64,000 nucleotides of DNA from Brevundimonas bacteroides DSM 4726 (lineage in GTDB: Bacteria > Pseudomonadota > Alphaproteobacteria > Caulobacterales > Caulobacteraceae). Location of the stretch: positions 1 through 64,000 of the forward strand of contig NZ_KL370782.1 in assembly GCF_000701445.1 (NCBI RefSeq). The letters are read 5' to 3'. The notes beneath the pieces were generated by a model. It made no database searches, was not told the origin of the DNA, and worked only from the letters and a program-made list of their open reading frames with translations. Positions within the stretch are counted from its first letter, which is position 1, and the number at the start of each line of letters is the position of its first letter. Of this stretch, positions 9,956-18,701 are shown in pieces. The translations under genes and the position numbers were made by a program.

Positions 9956-10759
9956 ATGGCCGCTTCTAACGACCCCTCCGCGATGCGCAAACCCCTTGCC
10001 GCCCAAGGATTCGAAGGCGAGGCGCAAGGCCCGTCCATCGACCCCGCCGACGTGGCCCGCTTCTCGGCCCAGGCGGCGGAATGGTGGGACGCGAAAGGGC
10101 CGTTCGCGCCCCTGCACAAGTTCAACCCGGCGCGGCTCGCCTTCATCCGCGATCAGGTCGGCGCCCGCTTCGGCCGCGACCCCCGGGCCATTCGCCCCTT
10201 CGAGGGCCTGAGCCTGATCGACATCGGCTGCGGCGGCGGCCTGGTGGCCGAGCCGATGCGGCGGATGGGGTTCAACGTCACCGCGATCGACGCCTCGTCC
10301 GAGAACATCGGCACCGCCCGCGCCCACGCCGAACAGATGGGGCTCGACATCGTCTACCGCGCCGCGACCGTGGAGCAGATCGAGGCCGAAGGGGGCGGGC
10401 CGTTCGACGTCGTCCTCGTGCTCGAGATCATCGAGCATGTGGCCGATCCGGAGGCCTTCATCCGCACCTGTTCGTGCCTGATCGCGCCAGGCGGCATCAT
10501 GATCGTCGCCACCCTGAACCGGACGCTGAAGTCGCTGGCCCTGGGCAAGGTTGCGGCGGAGTACGTCCTGCGCTGGGTGCCGGCAGGAACGCACGACTGG
10601 AACCAGTTCCTTAAACCCGACGAGATCCGGCGGATGCTGTCCGAGGAGCCCGTCGGCGTGCGAGGGCCCTATGGCCTGGCCTACAACCCCCTAACCGACC
10701 GGTGGTCCGAGAGCGCCGACGCCGACGTCAACTTCATGATGGTCGCCGAGCGGCCCTAG
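9956..10759 (+). CDS. ubiG: Ubiquinone biosynthesis O-methyltransferase
   Basis: SAM-dependent methyltransferase for both O-methylations of ubiquinone synthesis. 267 residues. The N-terminal signature [22 protein letters not shown] is typical of UbiG. SAM motif I is [19 protein letters not shown], and the later [10 protein letters not shown] and [13 protein letters not shown] segments are also family hallmarks. The ATG at 9956 was taken; an ATG at 9983 (MRKPLAAQG) is an alternative. The gene converges with the aminopeptidase gene, overlapping it by 4 bp at the stops. Confidence 0.95.
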   Translation: MAASNDPSAMRKPLAAQGFEGEAQGPSIDPADVARFSAQAAEWWDAKGPFAPLHKFNPARLAFIRDQVGARFGRDPRAIRPFEGLSLIDIGCGGGLVAEPMRRMGFNVTAIDASSENIGTARAHAEQMGLDIVYRAATVEQIEAEGGGPFDVVLVLEIIEHVADPEAFIRTCSCLIAPGGIMIVATLNRTLKSLALGKVAAEYVLRWVPAGTHDWNQFLKPDEIRRMLSEEPVGVRGPYGLAYNPLTDRWSESADADVNFMMVAERP

Positions 10760-12717
10760 GCGGCGGGCACCCCCACAACCTCGTCGACCGAGCCGGACGT
10801 CACCGGGTGATAGCCCGGCCGCGCCTGGGCGTAGAGCCGTGTCGCGATCGGGCGGCCCCAGTCGCCTTCGGCCCAGAGGCTGGTGAACAAGGGCAGGACG
10901 AACTTGCGGCGGCCCTGCGTCGTCAGGAAGCGCTCCAGCGTCGGGACGGCGGGCTGGTAGCGGTGGGCCACCGCGATCTGGAGCCAGGCGAACAGCACCT
11001 CGGCGTTGCCCTCGTCCTTCAGGGCCAGGGTCGTCTCCAGATCGGCCAGCTGTGCGGGTGTAAGCCAGTCGCGGGATGCCGCCGCGCCCGTCGGACGCCA
11101 GGCCAGGAAGTGCTGACGCTCCTGCGTCGACCAGCGCCGCCACGGGATGGCCGAGGCCGGACCCCTGGCGACGTAGAAGGCCTGGGCCGCCTGATCGACG
11201 GCGGCCAGAGCCGTGGAGGTCGGGGCCTGGGCGTTCGACGGCAGGCCGGGCTGGTCGATCCATTGCTCGAGCATCAGCTGCTGTTCAAGCGCGGCGTCGC
11301 CCTGGATCAGATTGGCGCGGATGTCGGCGAGGAAGCCGTCGGTCGTCATGGGGCGGAAGGCGTTCCTTTCGAAATAGCCCTTCAGCCAGGCGTCGAACCG
11401 CTCGCGCCCCACGATGCGCTCGATAGTGCGCAGGAAGGCGGCGCCCTTCTCATAGGCGATGTCGGTCAGGCCGTCGTCGGGATCGCGGCCGGTCAGGTCG
11501 AGCCGCAGCCGGGTGTCGGCGGGCGGCAGGTCGGCCAGCGTGTTCTGAAGGTCGTTCCAGCCCAGCACCTGCAGCATCTGGGCGCGCTCGCGGCCATAGA
11601 CCGCTTCCATGATGCGGTTCTCGAAATAGACGGTGAAACCCTCGTTGAGCCAGAAGTCCGCCCAGGTGGCGTTGGTCACCAGATTGCCCGACCAGCTGTG
11701 CGCCAGCTCATGGGCCACCAGGCTGACCAGGGATCGGTCGCCCGCGACAATCGTCGGCGTGGCGAAGGTCAGGCGCGGGTTCTCCATCCCGCCGAAGGGG
11801 AAGGACGGCGGCAGGATCAGCAGGTCGTAGCGACCCCAGCGATAGGGGCCGTAGAGGCCCTCGGCGGCGTCGACCATCTGACGCAGCTCGGCGAACTCGT
11901 TCTCGGCCGCCGCCAGCCGCGACGGCTCGGTCCAGACGCCGACGCCCTCGCCCACCTCGGCGAAGGCCAGGTCGCCGACGGCGATGGCCATCAGATAGGG
12001 CGGGACCGGATTGGTCATGCGGAAGCGGTAGGTCTTGCGCCCCTCGCCAACGTCCTCACCGTCGGGCGTCAGCATCTCGGCCGACATGACCGCCTTCAGC
12101 GCCTCCGGCACGGTGATCTTCGCCGAATAGGTCTGGCGGATGCCGGGGCTGTCCTGGGTCGGGACCCAGGTGCGGGTCAGGATGGCCTGGCCCTGGCTGA
12201 ACAGGAAGGGCTGTTGACCGCCCGCTGTCTGGGCGGGCGTGAGCCATTGGAGCGCGGCCGCGTCCGGGCGGGTCGAATAGGTGACGACGATCTTCTTCGT
12301 TTCGTCGGCCTCGAACGCGGGGACGGTGATCGTCAGGGGACGGCCGAGAATGGAGTCGTCTTCGCCGAGCGCGAACGTCAAGGGCCGGCCGTCCGCGTCG
12401 GCGACCGAGCGGATGTCCAGATTTCGGCTGTCGAGGATGACCTGGGTGGCGCCCGGCTCACCCGTCACGTCCAGCGTCGCCGTGCCCGACAAGGTCTGGG
12501 CCTCGAAATCGGCGACCAGATCCAGAGCGACGTGCTTGACCCGTGCGATCTCGGGCCGGGCGTAGGAATGGATGTCGCGCACGTAGTTCACCGGAGCGGT
12601 GGCGGAGGCGGGCAGCGGCGGCATGTCGGATCTAGGCTCTCCCAGGCCCTCACAGCCCGACAGGGCGGCGGCGAGGGCGAGAGCGGACGCCATCACGGCG
12701 AGACGGGCGCAGGACAT
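10756..12717 (-). CDS. M1-family zinc aminopeptidase, predicted lipoprotein
   Basis: 653 residues. The signal peptide ends in a lipobox (AALSGC), so the enzyme is probably anchored to a membrane in the envelope. The M1 core shows the exopeptidase motif GGMENP, the zinc motif HELAHSW and the downstream glutamate in NEGFTVYFE. The C-terminal helical repeats resemble the leukotriene-A4-hydrolase subgroup. The ATG at 12717 has GGAG upstream; a TTG two codons earlier is possible. The stop overlaps that of convergent ubiG. Confidence 0.92.
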   Translation of the reverse strand: MSCARLAVMASALALAAALSGCEGLGEPRSDMPPLPASATAPVNYVRDIHSYARPEIARVKHVALDLVADFEAQTLSGTATLDVTGEPGATQVILDSRNLDIRSVADADGRPLTFALGEDDSILGRPLTITVPAFEADETKKIVVTYSTRPDAAALQWLTPAQTAGGQQPFLFSQGQAILTRTWVPTQDSPGIRQTYSAKITVPEALKAVMSAEMLTPDGEDVGEGRKTYRFRMTNPVPPYLMAIAVGDLAFAEVGEGVGVWTEPSRLAAAENEFAELRQMVDAAEGLYGPYRWGRYDLLILPPSFPFGGMENPRLTFATPTIVAGDRSLVSLVAHELAHSWSGNLVTNATWADFWLNEGFTVYFENRIMEAVYGRERAQMLQVLGWNDLQNTLADLPPADTRLRLDLTGRDPDDGLTDIAYEKGAAFLRTIERIVGRERFDAWLKGYFERNAFRPMTTDGFLADIRANLIQGDAALEQQLMLEQWIDQPGLPSNAQAPTSTALAAVDQAAQAFYVARGPASAIPWRRWSTQERQHFLAWRPTGAAASRDWLTPAQLADLETTLALKDEGNAEVLFAWLQIAVAHRYQPAVPTLERFLTTQGRRKFVLPLFTSLWAEGDWGRPIATRLYAQARPGYHPVTSGSVDEVVGVPAA

Positions 12718-12907
12718 GGGCAACTCCGAGAACAGCGGCCCGCAACGAGCCCCGAAAGCATGGCCAAATCAAGGGGCGGGGCCGTGGCGGAAGCCGAGCG
12801 GCGCCAGGCGAAAACAGCGTCTGAATCGTCTGAAATGTGCGAAATCCCCCCGAGCGATGGTCCAGGACGGACCTGCAGCCGACGCCTGCGTCGAAATCGG
12901 ACGCACC

Positions 12908-14161
12908 TCAGGACGCGGCGGCGAGCGGCGGCGCGTTCCGCGACACGAACAGTCGACCTCTCTCCGCCACGAGGACGAAGCCGAGCGCGATCAGGCCGCA
13001 GACGGTGATGCCCACCGCCATGGGGGTGACCGTGCCGTCGAACTGTTGTCCGATGAACAGGCCCGCCAGCGAGCCGAAGACGGTGGAGATGAAGCCCTGG
13101 GCCGAGGACGCCGTGCCCGCGATGTGGCCCATCGGCTCCATCGACATGGCCCCGAAGTTGCCCGCCAGAAAACCAAAGCAGAACATGGTCAGGCCTTGCA
13201 GCACGGCGAAGGTCCAGATGTTTTCGTGACCCGACAAGGCGACGGCGGCGTGGACGGCGGCGAAGCCGATGAAGCCCAGGAGCGCCGTGTGCCCGATCAG
13301 CCGCGAGCCCAGCCGCTCGACCAGCCGCGCATTGGTGACGGCGGCCACCGCGATGCCTGACGCGATCACGGCGAAGGTTCCGGCGAACAGATGGGGCGCT
13401 TCAAACACATCGAAGAAGATCTGCTGCGAGGAGTTGATGAAGGCGAACAGGGCCCCGGTGATCGCCGTCATGGCCAGGGTGTAGCCGATGGACTGGCGGT
13501 TGGTGACGGCCTCGGCGAAGGCGCGGGCGATGCGCCTGGCCTGGACCGGTTGGCGATGTTCGGGATGCAGCGTCTCGGGAAGCCGGATCGCGATCCAGAG
13601 GATGAGGGCCAGGCCCGCCACGCCGAGCAGGCCGAAGATCGCCTCCCAGGGGGCGACGGACAGCACCAGTTGGCCCACCGTCGGCGCGATGATCGGCACG
13701 CCGAGGAAGACGAGGAAGCTCAGCGACATGACCCGCGCCATGGTGCGGCCAGAGTAGCGATCGCGCACGATCGAGACAGCCAGCACCCGCGTCGCCGCCG
13801 TCCCCATGCCTTGGCCGACGCGCGCCAGGATCAAGGTCTCGAAGCTGGGGGCCAGCATGGCGACGGCGCTGAAGACGACGAAGACGCCGATGCCTGCGAG
13901 GATCAGCGGCTTGCGCCCGTACCGATCCGCCAGCGGGCCATAGACGATCTGCAGGGCGCCGAAGCCCAGCAAATAGGCGGTGATCACCCACTGGCGGCTG
14001 TTCTCGTTGGCCACCCCCAGCGCCTCGCCGATCTGCGGCAAGGCGGGCAGCATGATGTCGATCGACAGGGCGTTGATCGCCATCATCGAGGCAATGAGGC
14101 AGACGAATTCGGGAAACCCCGGCCCTTTCGCGGGCGGAGCGACGGCGTCGGGGGAGGTCAT
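12908..14161 (-). CDS. Bcr/CflA-family multidrug efflux MFS transporter
   Basis: 417 residues with about 12 hydrophobic segments. The N-terminal half has MMAINALSIDIMLPALPQIGEALGV and the loop GPLADRYGRKPL (MFS motif A). RVGQGMGTAATRVLAVSIVRDRYSGRTMARVMS is characteristic of the Bcr/CflA drug:H+ antiporter subfamily. It is an inner-membrane exporter; the substrate is not deducible. The gene stands alone, with 190 bp to the next gene downstream and 72 bp upstream. Confidence 0.92.
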   Translation of the reverse strand: MTSPDAVAPPAKGPGFPEFVCLIASMMAINALSIDIMLPALPQIGEALGVANENSRQWVITAYLLGFGALQIVYGPLADRYGRKPLILAGIGVFVVFSAVAMLAPSFETLILARVGQGMGTAATRVLAVSIVRDRYSGRTMARVMSLSFLVFLGVPIIAPTVGQLVLSVAPWEAIFGLLGVAGLALILWIAIRLPETLHPEHRQPVQARRIARAFAEAVTNRQSIGYTLAMTAITGALFAFINSSQQIFFDVFEAPHLFAGTFAVIASGIAVAAVTNARLVERLGSRLIGHTALLGFIGFAAVHAAVALSGHENIWTFAVLQGLTMFCFGFLAGNFGAMSMEPMGHIAGTASSAQGFISTVFGSLAGLFIGQQFDGTVTPMAVGITVCGLIALGFVLVAERGRLFVSRNAPPLAAAS

Positions 14162-14233
14162 TCAGGCCAGATGCGCGTCGGGTGCGACAGGCGCAACCGC
14201 CGCGCCGTCACATTCTGCAACGCCGTTCGACGG

Positions 14234-14539
14234 TCAGGGCGTGAAGACGATGGTCCGGGCGAACTGGACGTCGCGCGGCCCCGGCTCGACCTCGGCCCCG
14301 TTCATCAGGGCGACGGCCGCCTCGCCAAAGCCCAGGCCGGGATGGGTTTCGTCCATCACCCGGCAGGCCTCGACCTTGCCGCTGGCCTTCGCCGTGCATT
14401 CCAGCGTCACCGTCACCCCCTGAAGCAACGGCGCCGGGGCCGGAGCCGAGGCGGTCGCGGCGGCGGGCGCGACGCGGAGCGCGCTTGGCACGATCGAGGG
14501 ATTGGCGACGAGGGCGACGGAAAGGATCAGCGGGATCAT
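14234..14539 (-). CDS. Small secreted protein with TonB C-terminal-like domain
   Basis: 101 residues. An N-terminal hydrophobic segment (MIPLILSVALVANPSIVPSAL) is a likely signal peptide. The remainder (GVTVTLECTAKASGKVEACRVMDETHPGLGFGEAAVALM) has the pattern of a TonB_C/energy-transducer-like domain, with a beta strand, a conserved Gly-Lys turn, and a final amphipathic helix and strand. Such stand-alone periplasmic domains are common in Caulobacteraceae but have no assigned role. Moderate certainty. Confidence 0.65.
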   Translation of the reverse strand: MIPLILSVALVANPSIVPSALRVAPAAATASAPAPAPLLQGVTVTLECTAKASGKVEACRVMDETHPGLGFGEAAVALMNGAEVEPGPRDVQFARTIVFTP

Positions 14540-14604
14540 GACGTTGGACCAGGGTTGCCCCTTTCAAATGTCTTAACGGCGCTTGCGTTCCGTGGGCGCG
14601 GAGG

Positions 14605-15375
14605 TCACCCGCCCAGGGCGTCGATCACCTTGACGGCGGTCTCGGCCCCGGAGAAGTTCTGCTGACCGGTGATCAGATTCCCGTCCCGGACCGCGAACCC
14701 GCGCCAAAGCCCCGCCTGTATGAAGTTGGCACCCAAGGCCTTCAAAGCGTCCTCGATCCGCCAAGGCATGACATGCTGGTCGCGCGGCAACACACCCATG
14801 GACCAGACGGCCTCGTCGGCAAAATCCTCCTCCACGTTGGCGAAGCCGGTCACCGTCTTGCCTTCGACCAGAAGACGACCGTCTGACAGACGGGCATAGC
14901 GAAGGATGGCCGTGCCGTGACACAGGGCGGCGGTGACCTTTCCCGCTTCATAGAAGGCGACGAAGGCGCGGTGCAGCGCCTCGGCCCGGTCGAAGGTGAA
15001 CATGGGCGATTGCCCGCCGGCCACCACAAGGGCATCGAAATCCTCGACCCGCAGGTCCGACACGGGTCGTGTCGTCTCGACCAGGGCGGCGAGCCTGGGG
15101 CTGGCGATGAAACCCATGGAGACGAGATCGGTCTCGGAATAGCCCGACGGATCGCGCGGATCGCTCATGGCATCGGCCTCGCAGCGGCCGCCGTCGGGCG
15201 AGAAGATCGAGACCGAATAGCCCCTCTCCGTGAAGGCCAGATACGGGTGGGCCAACTCCGACCACCAGAATCCGACCGGCCAGCCGGTCGTCGTGGAAAC
15301 CGCAGGATTGGCGATGACGATGGCCACGCGCCGGGGCCGGCGGGCGTTGACAGGGTTGGGATCTCTGAGGCTCAC
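14605..15375 (-). CDS. DJ-1/PfpI-family protein (Hsp31-like, class I glutamine amidotransferase fold)
   Basis: 256 residues starting at GTG (15375). Recognised from AFTERGYSVSIFSPDGG, the glutamate-containing strand, and the nucleophile elbow VTAALCHGTAIL with the catalytic Cys. The family includes chaperones, glyoxalase III and isocyanide hydratases, so the activity is uncertain. It is divergently transcribed from the LysR gene at 15467, with 91 bp between them, and is the likely target of that regulator. Confidence 0.85.
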   Translation of the reverse strand: MSLRDPNPVNARRPRRVAIVIANPAVSTTTGWPVGFWWSELAHPYLAFTERGYSVSIFSPDGGRCEADAMSDPRDPSGYSETDLVSMGFIASPRLAALVETTRPVSDLRVEDFDALVVAGGQSPMFTFDRAEALHRAFVAFYEAGKVTAALCHGTAILRYARLSDGRLLVEGKTVTGFANVEEDFADEAVWSMGVLPRDQHVMPWRIEDALKALGANFIQAGLWRGFAVRDGNLITGQQNFSGAETAVKVIDALGG

Positions 15376-15434
15376 GACCGACGCTCCACTTTTATTTCGC
15401 TGATCACACCCCGTCGGGATATGAGCAAAGTGAA

Positions 15435-15449
15435 TTCAGCCCTACTGAA
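15435..15449. promoter_or_regulatory. Candidate LysR-type operator
   Basis: TTCAG-CCCTA-CTGAA is a perfect inverted repeat (15 bp) between the divergent DJ-1/PfpI and lysR starts. A flanking pair GGATATG / CATATCC surrounds it (about 15417-15463). LysR-type regulators commonly bind such sites and control the divergent neighbour and themselves. The position, not any experiment, is the argument. Confidence 0.5.
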
Positions 15450-15466
15450 ATAGGCGCATATCCGAT

Positions 15467-16369
15467 ATGCAGGATGCTCAACTCAGGCGGCTGGACCTCG
15501 GCCTGCTGTTGGTCCTTTCCGAGACCCTGAGGCATCGGCGGTTGACCCTCGTGGCCGCGCGGCTGGGGCAGACCCAGTCAGGCGTCAGTCATGCCCTCGG
15601 CCGGCTCCGGCAGATTTTCGACGATCCGCTGTTTCTGCGACGACCGCATGGGCTGGAGCCCACGGCGCGGGCCTTGGCGCTGGAGCCCACCGTCAATGCC
15701 ATCCTGGCGCTGGCGCGGCAGGCGGTGGCGGGGGCCGAGTTCGATCCCGCCGTCGTCGAGGGCGAGGTCCGCATTGCGGCCCAGGACTACCATTGCGGTC
15801 TGTTCGCCGCCCCTTTGATCGCGAAATGCCAGGCCGAGGCCCCGGGCCTGAAACCCGTGTTCTTGCCTCTGACGCGACGGCGTGCTCTCGACGCACTGGA
15901 AGCCGGCGAAGTCGATCTGGTCATCGGCTTTATCGTCCGCCCGGGCGACCGGTTCGTATCGGCACCGCTGTTCGAGCAGGACTATGCGGTCACGGCCCGG
16001 GCGGATCATCCGCGTCTGGACGACCTGTCCGACCTGGACGCCTATGCGGCCGAGCGACATCTGCTGATCAGCCAGAACGGCGAGCGGACCGGGGTGGTCG
16101 ACGGTGTGCTGACCCAAATGGGACGGCGGCGCGAGGTGGCGGCGGCCTTGCCCTATGCGCTGGCGGCTCTCGCCACAGTGGCGACGACGGACCTTATCGC
16201 CACCGTCCCGCGAAGACTGGCGGAGCGGTTCGGACCCACCTTCGGCCTTGCGATGGTGGAGCCGCCCCTGGCGATCCGGCGGTTCACCCTTAGCCTGATC
16301 CGGCGCAAGCGTGACGTCGGCTCAGGACGGCTGGACTGGATCGAGGCGGCGCTGAAGGCCGAAGCCTGA
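15467..16369 (+). CDS. LysR-family transcriptional regulator
   Basis: 300 residues. The N-terminal winged HTH has the LysR pattern (LDLGLLLVLSETLRHRRLTLVAARLGQTQSGVSHALGRLR then FDDPLFLRR), and a type-2 periplasmic-binding-protein-fold effector domain follows from about residue 95. The HTH spacing resembles the NodD/NahR branch. It probably regulates the divergent DJ-1/PfpI gene. It is the last chromosomal gene; the tRNA-Leu remnant begins 5 bp after its stop. Confidence 0.92.
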   Translation: MQDAQLRRLDLGLLLVLSETLRHRRLTLVAARLGQTQSGVSHALGRLRQIFDDPLFLRRPHGLEPTARALALEPTVNAILALARQAVAGAEFDPAVVEGEVRIAAQDYHCGLFAAPLIAKCQAEAPGLKPVFLPLTRRRALDALEAGEVDLVIGFIVRPGDRFVSAPLFEQDYAVTARADHPRLDDLSDLDAYAAERHLLISQNGERTGVVDGVLTQMGRRREVAAALPYALAALATVATTDLIATVPRRLAERFGPTFGLAMVEPPLAIRRFTLSLIRRKRDVGSGRLDWIEAALKAEA

Positions 16370-16373
16370 CAGG

Positions 16374-16435
16374 TGGTGCCCCGGGTCGGGCTCGAACCGA
16401 CACTCCTCTCGGAACCGGATTTTGAGGCCGGTGCG
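16374..16435 (-). pseudogene. 3' half of a tRNA-Leu(CAA): likely attL
   Basis: Read on the minus strand this ends CCGACCCGGGGCACCA. It contains a normal T-arm (GTCGGTTCGAGCCCGAC), a long variable arm and an anticodon loop CTCAAAA (anticodon CAA). The sequence stops resembling a tRNA just beyond the anticodon stem: there is no D-arm and no 5' acceptor strand. The stem base before the loop is mismatched (C opposite U), as expected at a recombinant junction. This is the pattern left when a phage integrates within a tRNA gene and rebuilds the intact copy at its other end. Confidence 0.75.
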
Positions 16436-16539
16436 ACGTTAGCAAAATCAGATACTTAGGCAGTCTGCGGCGCTATCGCGGCGCTCAGAGCGTTTGCGGA
16501 GTCGTCGGAAGCATACCGGAAAGCCCGGGAATAGCGCGA

Positions 16540-16624
16540 TGGTGCCCCCTCCCGGACTCGAACCGGGACGCCTTGCGGCGGGGGATTTTGAGTCCCCTGC
16601 GTCTACCAATTTCGCCAAAGGGGC
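16540..16624 (-). tRNA. tRNA-Leu (anticodon CAA)
   Basis: A complete 85-nt class II tRNA. Acceptor strands GCCCCTT / AGGGGGC pair (one G-U), followed by an encoded CCA. The D-arm contains AATTGGTAGACGC, and the anticodon stem GGGGA-CTCAAAA-TCCCC gives CAA. The long variable arm is CCGCCGCAAGGCG and the T-arm is CCCGGTTCGAGTCCGGG. It differs clearly from the tRNA-Leu fragment 104 bp to its left, so the two are not copies of one gene. It lies inside the inferred left border and so appears phage-borne. Confidence 0.93.
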
Positions 16625-16779
16625 GCGCGGCGATCGTCATAGACGAAGGGGCGCCCGGCGCAAGTCGCCTGTCGGGCGGCCCCTCCCGCCGAGCGGAACA
16701 ATAGCGGAACATTCTCTTGCGCGCGAACCTATCCCGGGCGTACGGGTGCGCGGGTCGACCGCCCGTTTGGAGCCGAGGG

Positions 16780-17025
16780 ATGAACGACAACGAACCCGGC
16801 CGATCCAGCCGATCGCCAGCTGCGCGACGGGCGCGCCTGGTTCTCCTCGCGACCAATCTGGAACACGGCCCCGACGGCCGCCCCCTGATCGGCGAGATCT
16901 TGCGCGAGATCGAGGCGCTTCACCCGGGCGCGATCGAGCGGGAAGCCTCGCGGCTGCAGCGCCGGCGAGCCGCGCCCCGATCAGGAGGGCTGGATCTCGC
17001 CCTCCTCGACGATCCGAGGAGCTGA
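16780..17025 (+). CDS. Small phage protein of unknown function
   Basis: 81 residues, basic, no recognised domain; the C-terminal half looks helical (EILREIEALHPGAIEREASRLQRRR). I chose the ATG at 16780, preceded by GGAGCCGAGGG; an upstream in-frame start at 16717 is less likely. It is followed after 4 bp by the next plus-strand gene. These two genes at the attL edge face against the late operon and could be lysogen-expressed cargo. Confidence 0.6.
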   Translation: MNDNEPGRSSRSPAARRARLVLLATNLEHGPDGRPLIGEILREIEALHPGAIEREASRLQRRRAAPRSGGLDLALLDDPRS

Positions 17026-17029
17026 GGCG

Positions 17030-17497
17030 ATGCGCGATCCGTTCGCGCATCTGGGCGACGATCGCTTCCCCATGGTTTCGGGTCAGGGCGGGGGCGCCGG
17101 TCCGCTGATCGATCTTCCGCACCGCGGAAACGCGCTGGACGTCCGCTGTCTGAGCTGCGGCCGCGAGGCCAGGCTTTCGGGGAGACGCCTCGCGACAGAG
17201 TTCCGCAGCCGACTGGCGGCCTCAGTCGGCCAGTTCGTTCGTTCCCTTCGCTGCGGCGAATGCCAAGGGAAGCGCCTTGTCGCCTATGTCGCGAGTGATC
17301 CCATGGCCGAGGGCTTCCGGCGTAGCACCCTGGACCCCGCGCAGATGATCTGGGCCCGCCGCCTTGACGCCTGGCTGCAGGAGGCCGGATCAAGCCTGGG
17401 CGAGTTTCGGGACGTGCTGCGCGATCTTCCGTCCGAGGCCGACCGCGTTGTTACCGGGACCCGTGCCAAACCGTCGAACGATGGTCCGGTCGCGTGA
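17030..17497 (+). CDS. Phage protein with two CxxC motifs (putative zinc-binding)
   Basis: 155 residues. Two Cys-x-x-Cys pairs (C40/C43 and C75/C78, in RCLSCGRE and RCGECQGK) probably form one zinc ribbon. Between them lies an amphipathic helix, and the C-terminus is helical. I do not recognise the family. It pairs with the preceding gene as a short plus-strand operon and ends just before a palindromic repeat and a bidirectional terminator. Confidence 0.7.
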   Translation: MRDPFAHLGDDRFPMVSGQGGGAGPLIDLPHRGNALDVRCLSCGREARLSGRRLATEFRSRLAASVGQFVRSLRCGECQGKRLVAYVASDPMAEGFRRSTLDPAQMIWARRLDAWLQEAGSSLGEFRDVLRDLPSEADRVVTGTRAKPSNDGPVA

Positions 17498-17498
17498 A

Positions 17499-17517
17499 AT
17501 GCGAACCCGGTTCGCAT
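17499..17517. repeat. Dispersed palindrome, copy 1
   Basis: ATGCGAACCCGGTTCGCAT, a perfect palindrome of 9-bp arms around a central C. It lies intergenically, right after the stop at 17497. It is one of eight copies across the prophage and the first from attL. Confidence 0.9.
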
Positions 17518-17566
17518 GCGCGGCGCACGGTCCGTCTCTTGCCCCGGAATCGGGCCCAGAAACGCG

Positions 17567-17611
17567 AAAAGGCCCCCGGGCCGCCCCGCATCTGCGGAGA
17601 GGCCCGGGGGC
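17567..17611 (-). terminator. Strong hairpin terminator at the end of the late operon
   Basis: Perfect 11-bp arms, GCCCCCGGGCC (17572-17582) and GGCCCGGGGGC (17601-17611), enclose an 18-nt loop that can itself fold. On the minus strand the hairpin is followed by CCTTTTCG. It sits between converging genes (stops at 17497 and 17641) and probably ends late transcription. Confidence 0.75.
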
Positions 17612-17640
17612 TAGGCTCAGGAGGGGGAATCCGATCGGGA

Positions 17641-17883
17641 TCAGTCAGTCGAGCGGAGCGCCCCGATCACGGCGCGCAGCTCGGGAACGCCGACATAGAT
17701 CCGGACATAGGAACTCCCCCCTTCGCCCAGGATCGGGCGATCGGCGAGTTCCGACCAGGTGTCGGCGATGGTCGCGAGATCAAAGAAACCTTCGCTGGGC
17801 CCGGGCGAGCCGTCGCTCTGGGCGACCAGGCTCGCGCCCAGCGTCTGGATCTCGGCGAGTGTCAGGGCCTTCGGATCCCGCAT
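17641..17883 (-). CDS. Small phage protein of unknown function, last gene of the late operon
   Basis: 80 residues beginning MRDPKALTLAEIQTLGASLVAQ. It has a helical N-terminus and a mixed C-terminal half (SSYVRIYVGVPELRAVIGALR). No family recognised. It lies downstream of the spanin pair and immediately before the terminator at 17567-17611, so it may be a lysis-linked accessory gene. Confidence 0.55.
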   Translation of the reverse strand: MRDPKALTLAEIQTLGASLVAQSDGSPGPSEGFFDLATIADTWSELADRPILGEGGSSYVRIYVGVPELRAVIGALRSTD

Positions 17884-17926
17884 CGCCAGCGAGGCGAGCG
17901 TCTGGACCCGGGCCGAGGGTTATTTG

Positions 17927-18274
17927 TCAGTCATCCGGCGGCCTCGGATCTGGCGGCGGCGGGGACGCGGGGCACGACAGCCGCGCGTCCGCGATCACCG
18001 CGTCGAGGAGATCCTCGCGGGCGAAACGGCGCGCGACGTAGTTCAGGCCTTCTGGACTGCCCTGCAGGGTCGCCCCGGCCGGAAGCGAGATCGCCTCCGG
18101 AACCGGCGCGAGCAGCTCGGGCGGACAGGCCGTCCGCGTTTCAACGCGGGTCGCGAGGACCGGCTGCGGAACCGACGGCGGGTCGGCCGCCGGCGAGCTG
18201 GCGCATGCAGTCAGCGTCGCAGACGACAAGGCCAGAAGGATCCCGAGGCGCAGCGTCGATTGCGCTTTGAGCAT
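17927..18274 (-). CDS. Outer-membrane spanin-like lipoprotein (Rz1-like, o-spanin)
   Basis: 115 residues. A signal peptide ends in a lipobox (SATLTAC) and a proline-rich mature part follows (SSPAADPPSVPQPV). These are the two hallmarks of Rz1 proteins, which fuse inner and outer membranes in the last step of lysis. Its start (ATG 18274) lies inside the upstream spanin gene in a different frame, overlapping by 134 bp, the classic nested Rz/Rz1 arrangement. It is longer than lambda Rz1 (60 aa). Confidence 0.75.
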   Translation of the reverse strand: MLKAQSTLRLGILLALSSATLTACASSPAADPPSVPQPVLATRVETRTACPPELLAPVPEAISLPAGATLQGSPEGLNYVARRFAREDLLDAVIADARLSCPASPPPPDPRPPDD

Positions 18275-18701
18275 TGGCGTAACTCCGGGCTTGAGAAGCG
18301 CCGCGGGCCTGGGCCCGGGCGATGGCGGCCGATTGGCCGGATCTGAGCTGCGCGATCTCCCGATCGCGATCTGCGACCGCATCGATCGCCACGTTCTGCG
18401 CGGCCGTCAGCTCATGGATCCGCGCGTCGCAGCCGACCGGCGCCGCCCAGCGCTGCGGATCCGCGTCGAGGCGACCGATCCGAGAAACGCAGGCCTGCGC
18501 CTCGGCGGCCGCCTTGAGCTGGTCGACGACGGGAGCCGGACAGCGCTCGCCCTTCTGTCGGCCGAGTTCGCCACCGGCGATGGACTGACAGTCGGCCAAG
18601 CGCTCCGAACGCGCGAACGCGCGCTGCATCTCGCCGACGATGACGACCAGGAGGAGGAGGACCGCGAGGCCGCCCAGGACTTTCAAGGCGAGACGGGTCA
18701 T
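18141..18701 (-). CDS. Inner-membrane spanin-like protein (Rz-like, i-spanin)
   Basis: 186 residues with an N-terminal signal anchor (ALKVLGGLAVLLLLVVIVG) and a periplasmic domain rich in predicted helix, including AAQNVAIDAVADRDREIAQLRSGQSAAIARAQAR and two cysteine pairs. The topology and the nested lipoprotein gene downstream support i-spanin. The start overlaps the endolysin stop by 4 bp. Confidence 0.75.
   Translation of the reverse strand: MTRLALKVLGGLAVLLLLVVIVGEMQRAFARSERLADCQSIAGGELGRQKGERCPAPVVDQLKAAAEAQACVSRIGRLDADPQRWAAPVGCDARIHELTAAQNVAIDAVADRDREIAQLRSGQSAAIARAQARGASQARSYANAQSAIDAAPRDPSGLVVCDADCMRQLAGGRPAVGSAAGPRDPR

Noticed and set aside
16436-16539. 104-bp spacer between tRNA-Leu remnant and intact tRNA, possibly a remnant island
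   Set aside because: The 3' ends of the two tRNAs differ, so they are not the direct repeats expected for a small inserted element.
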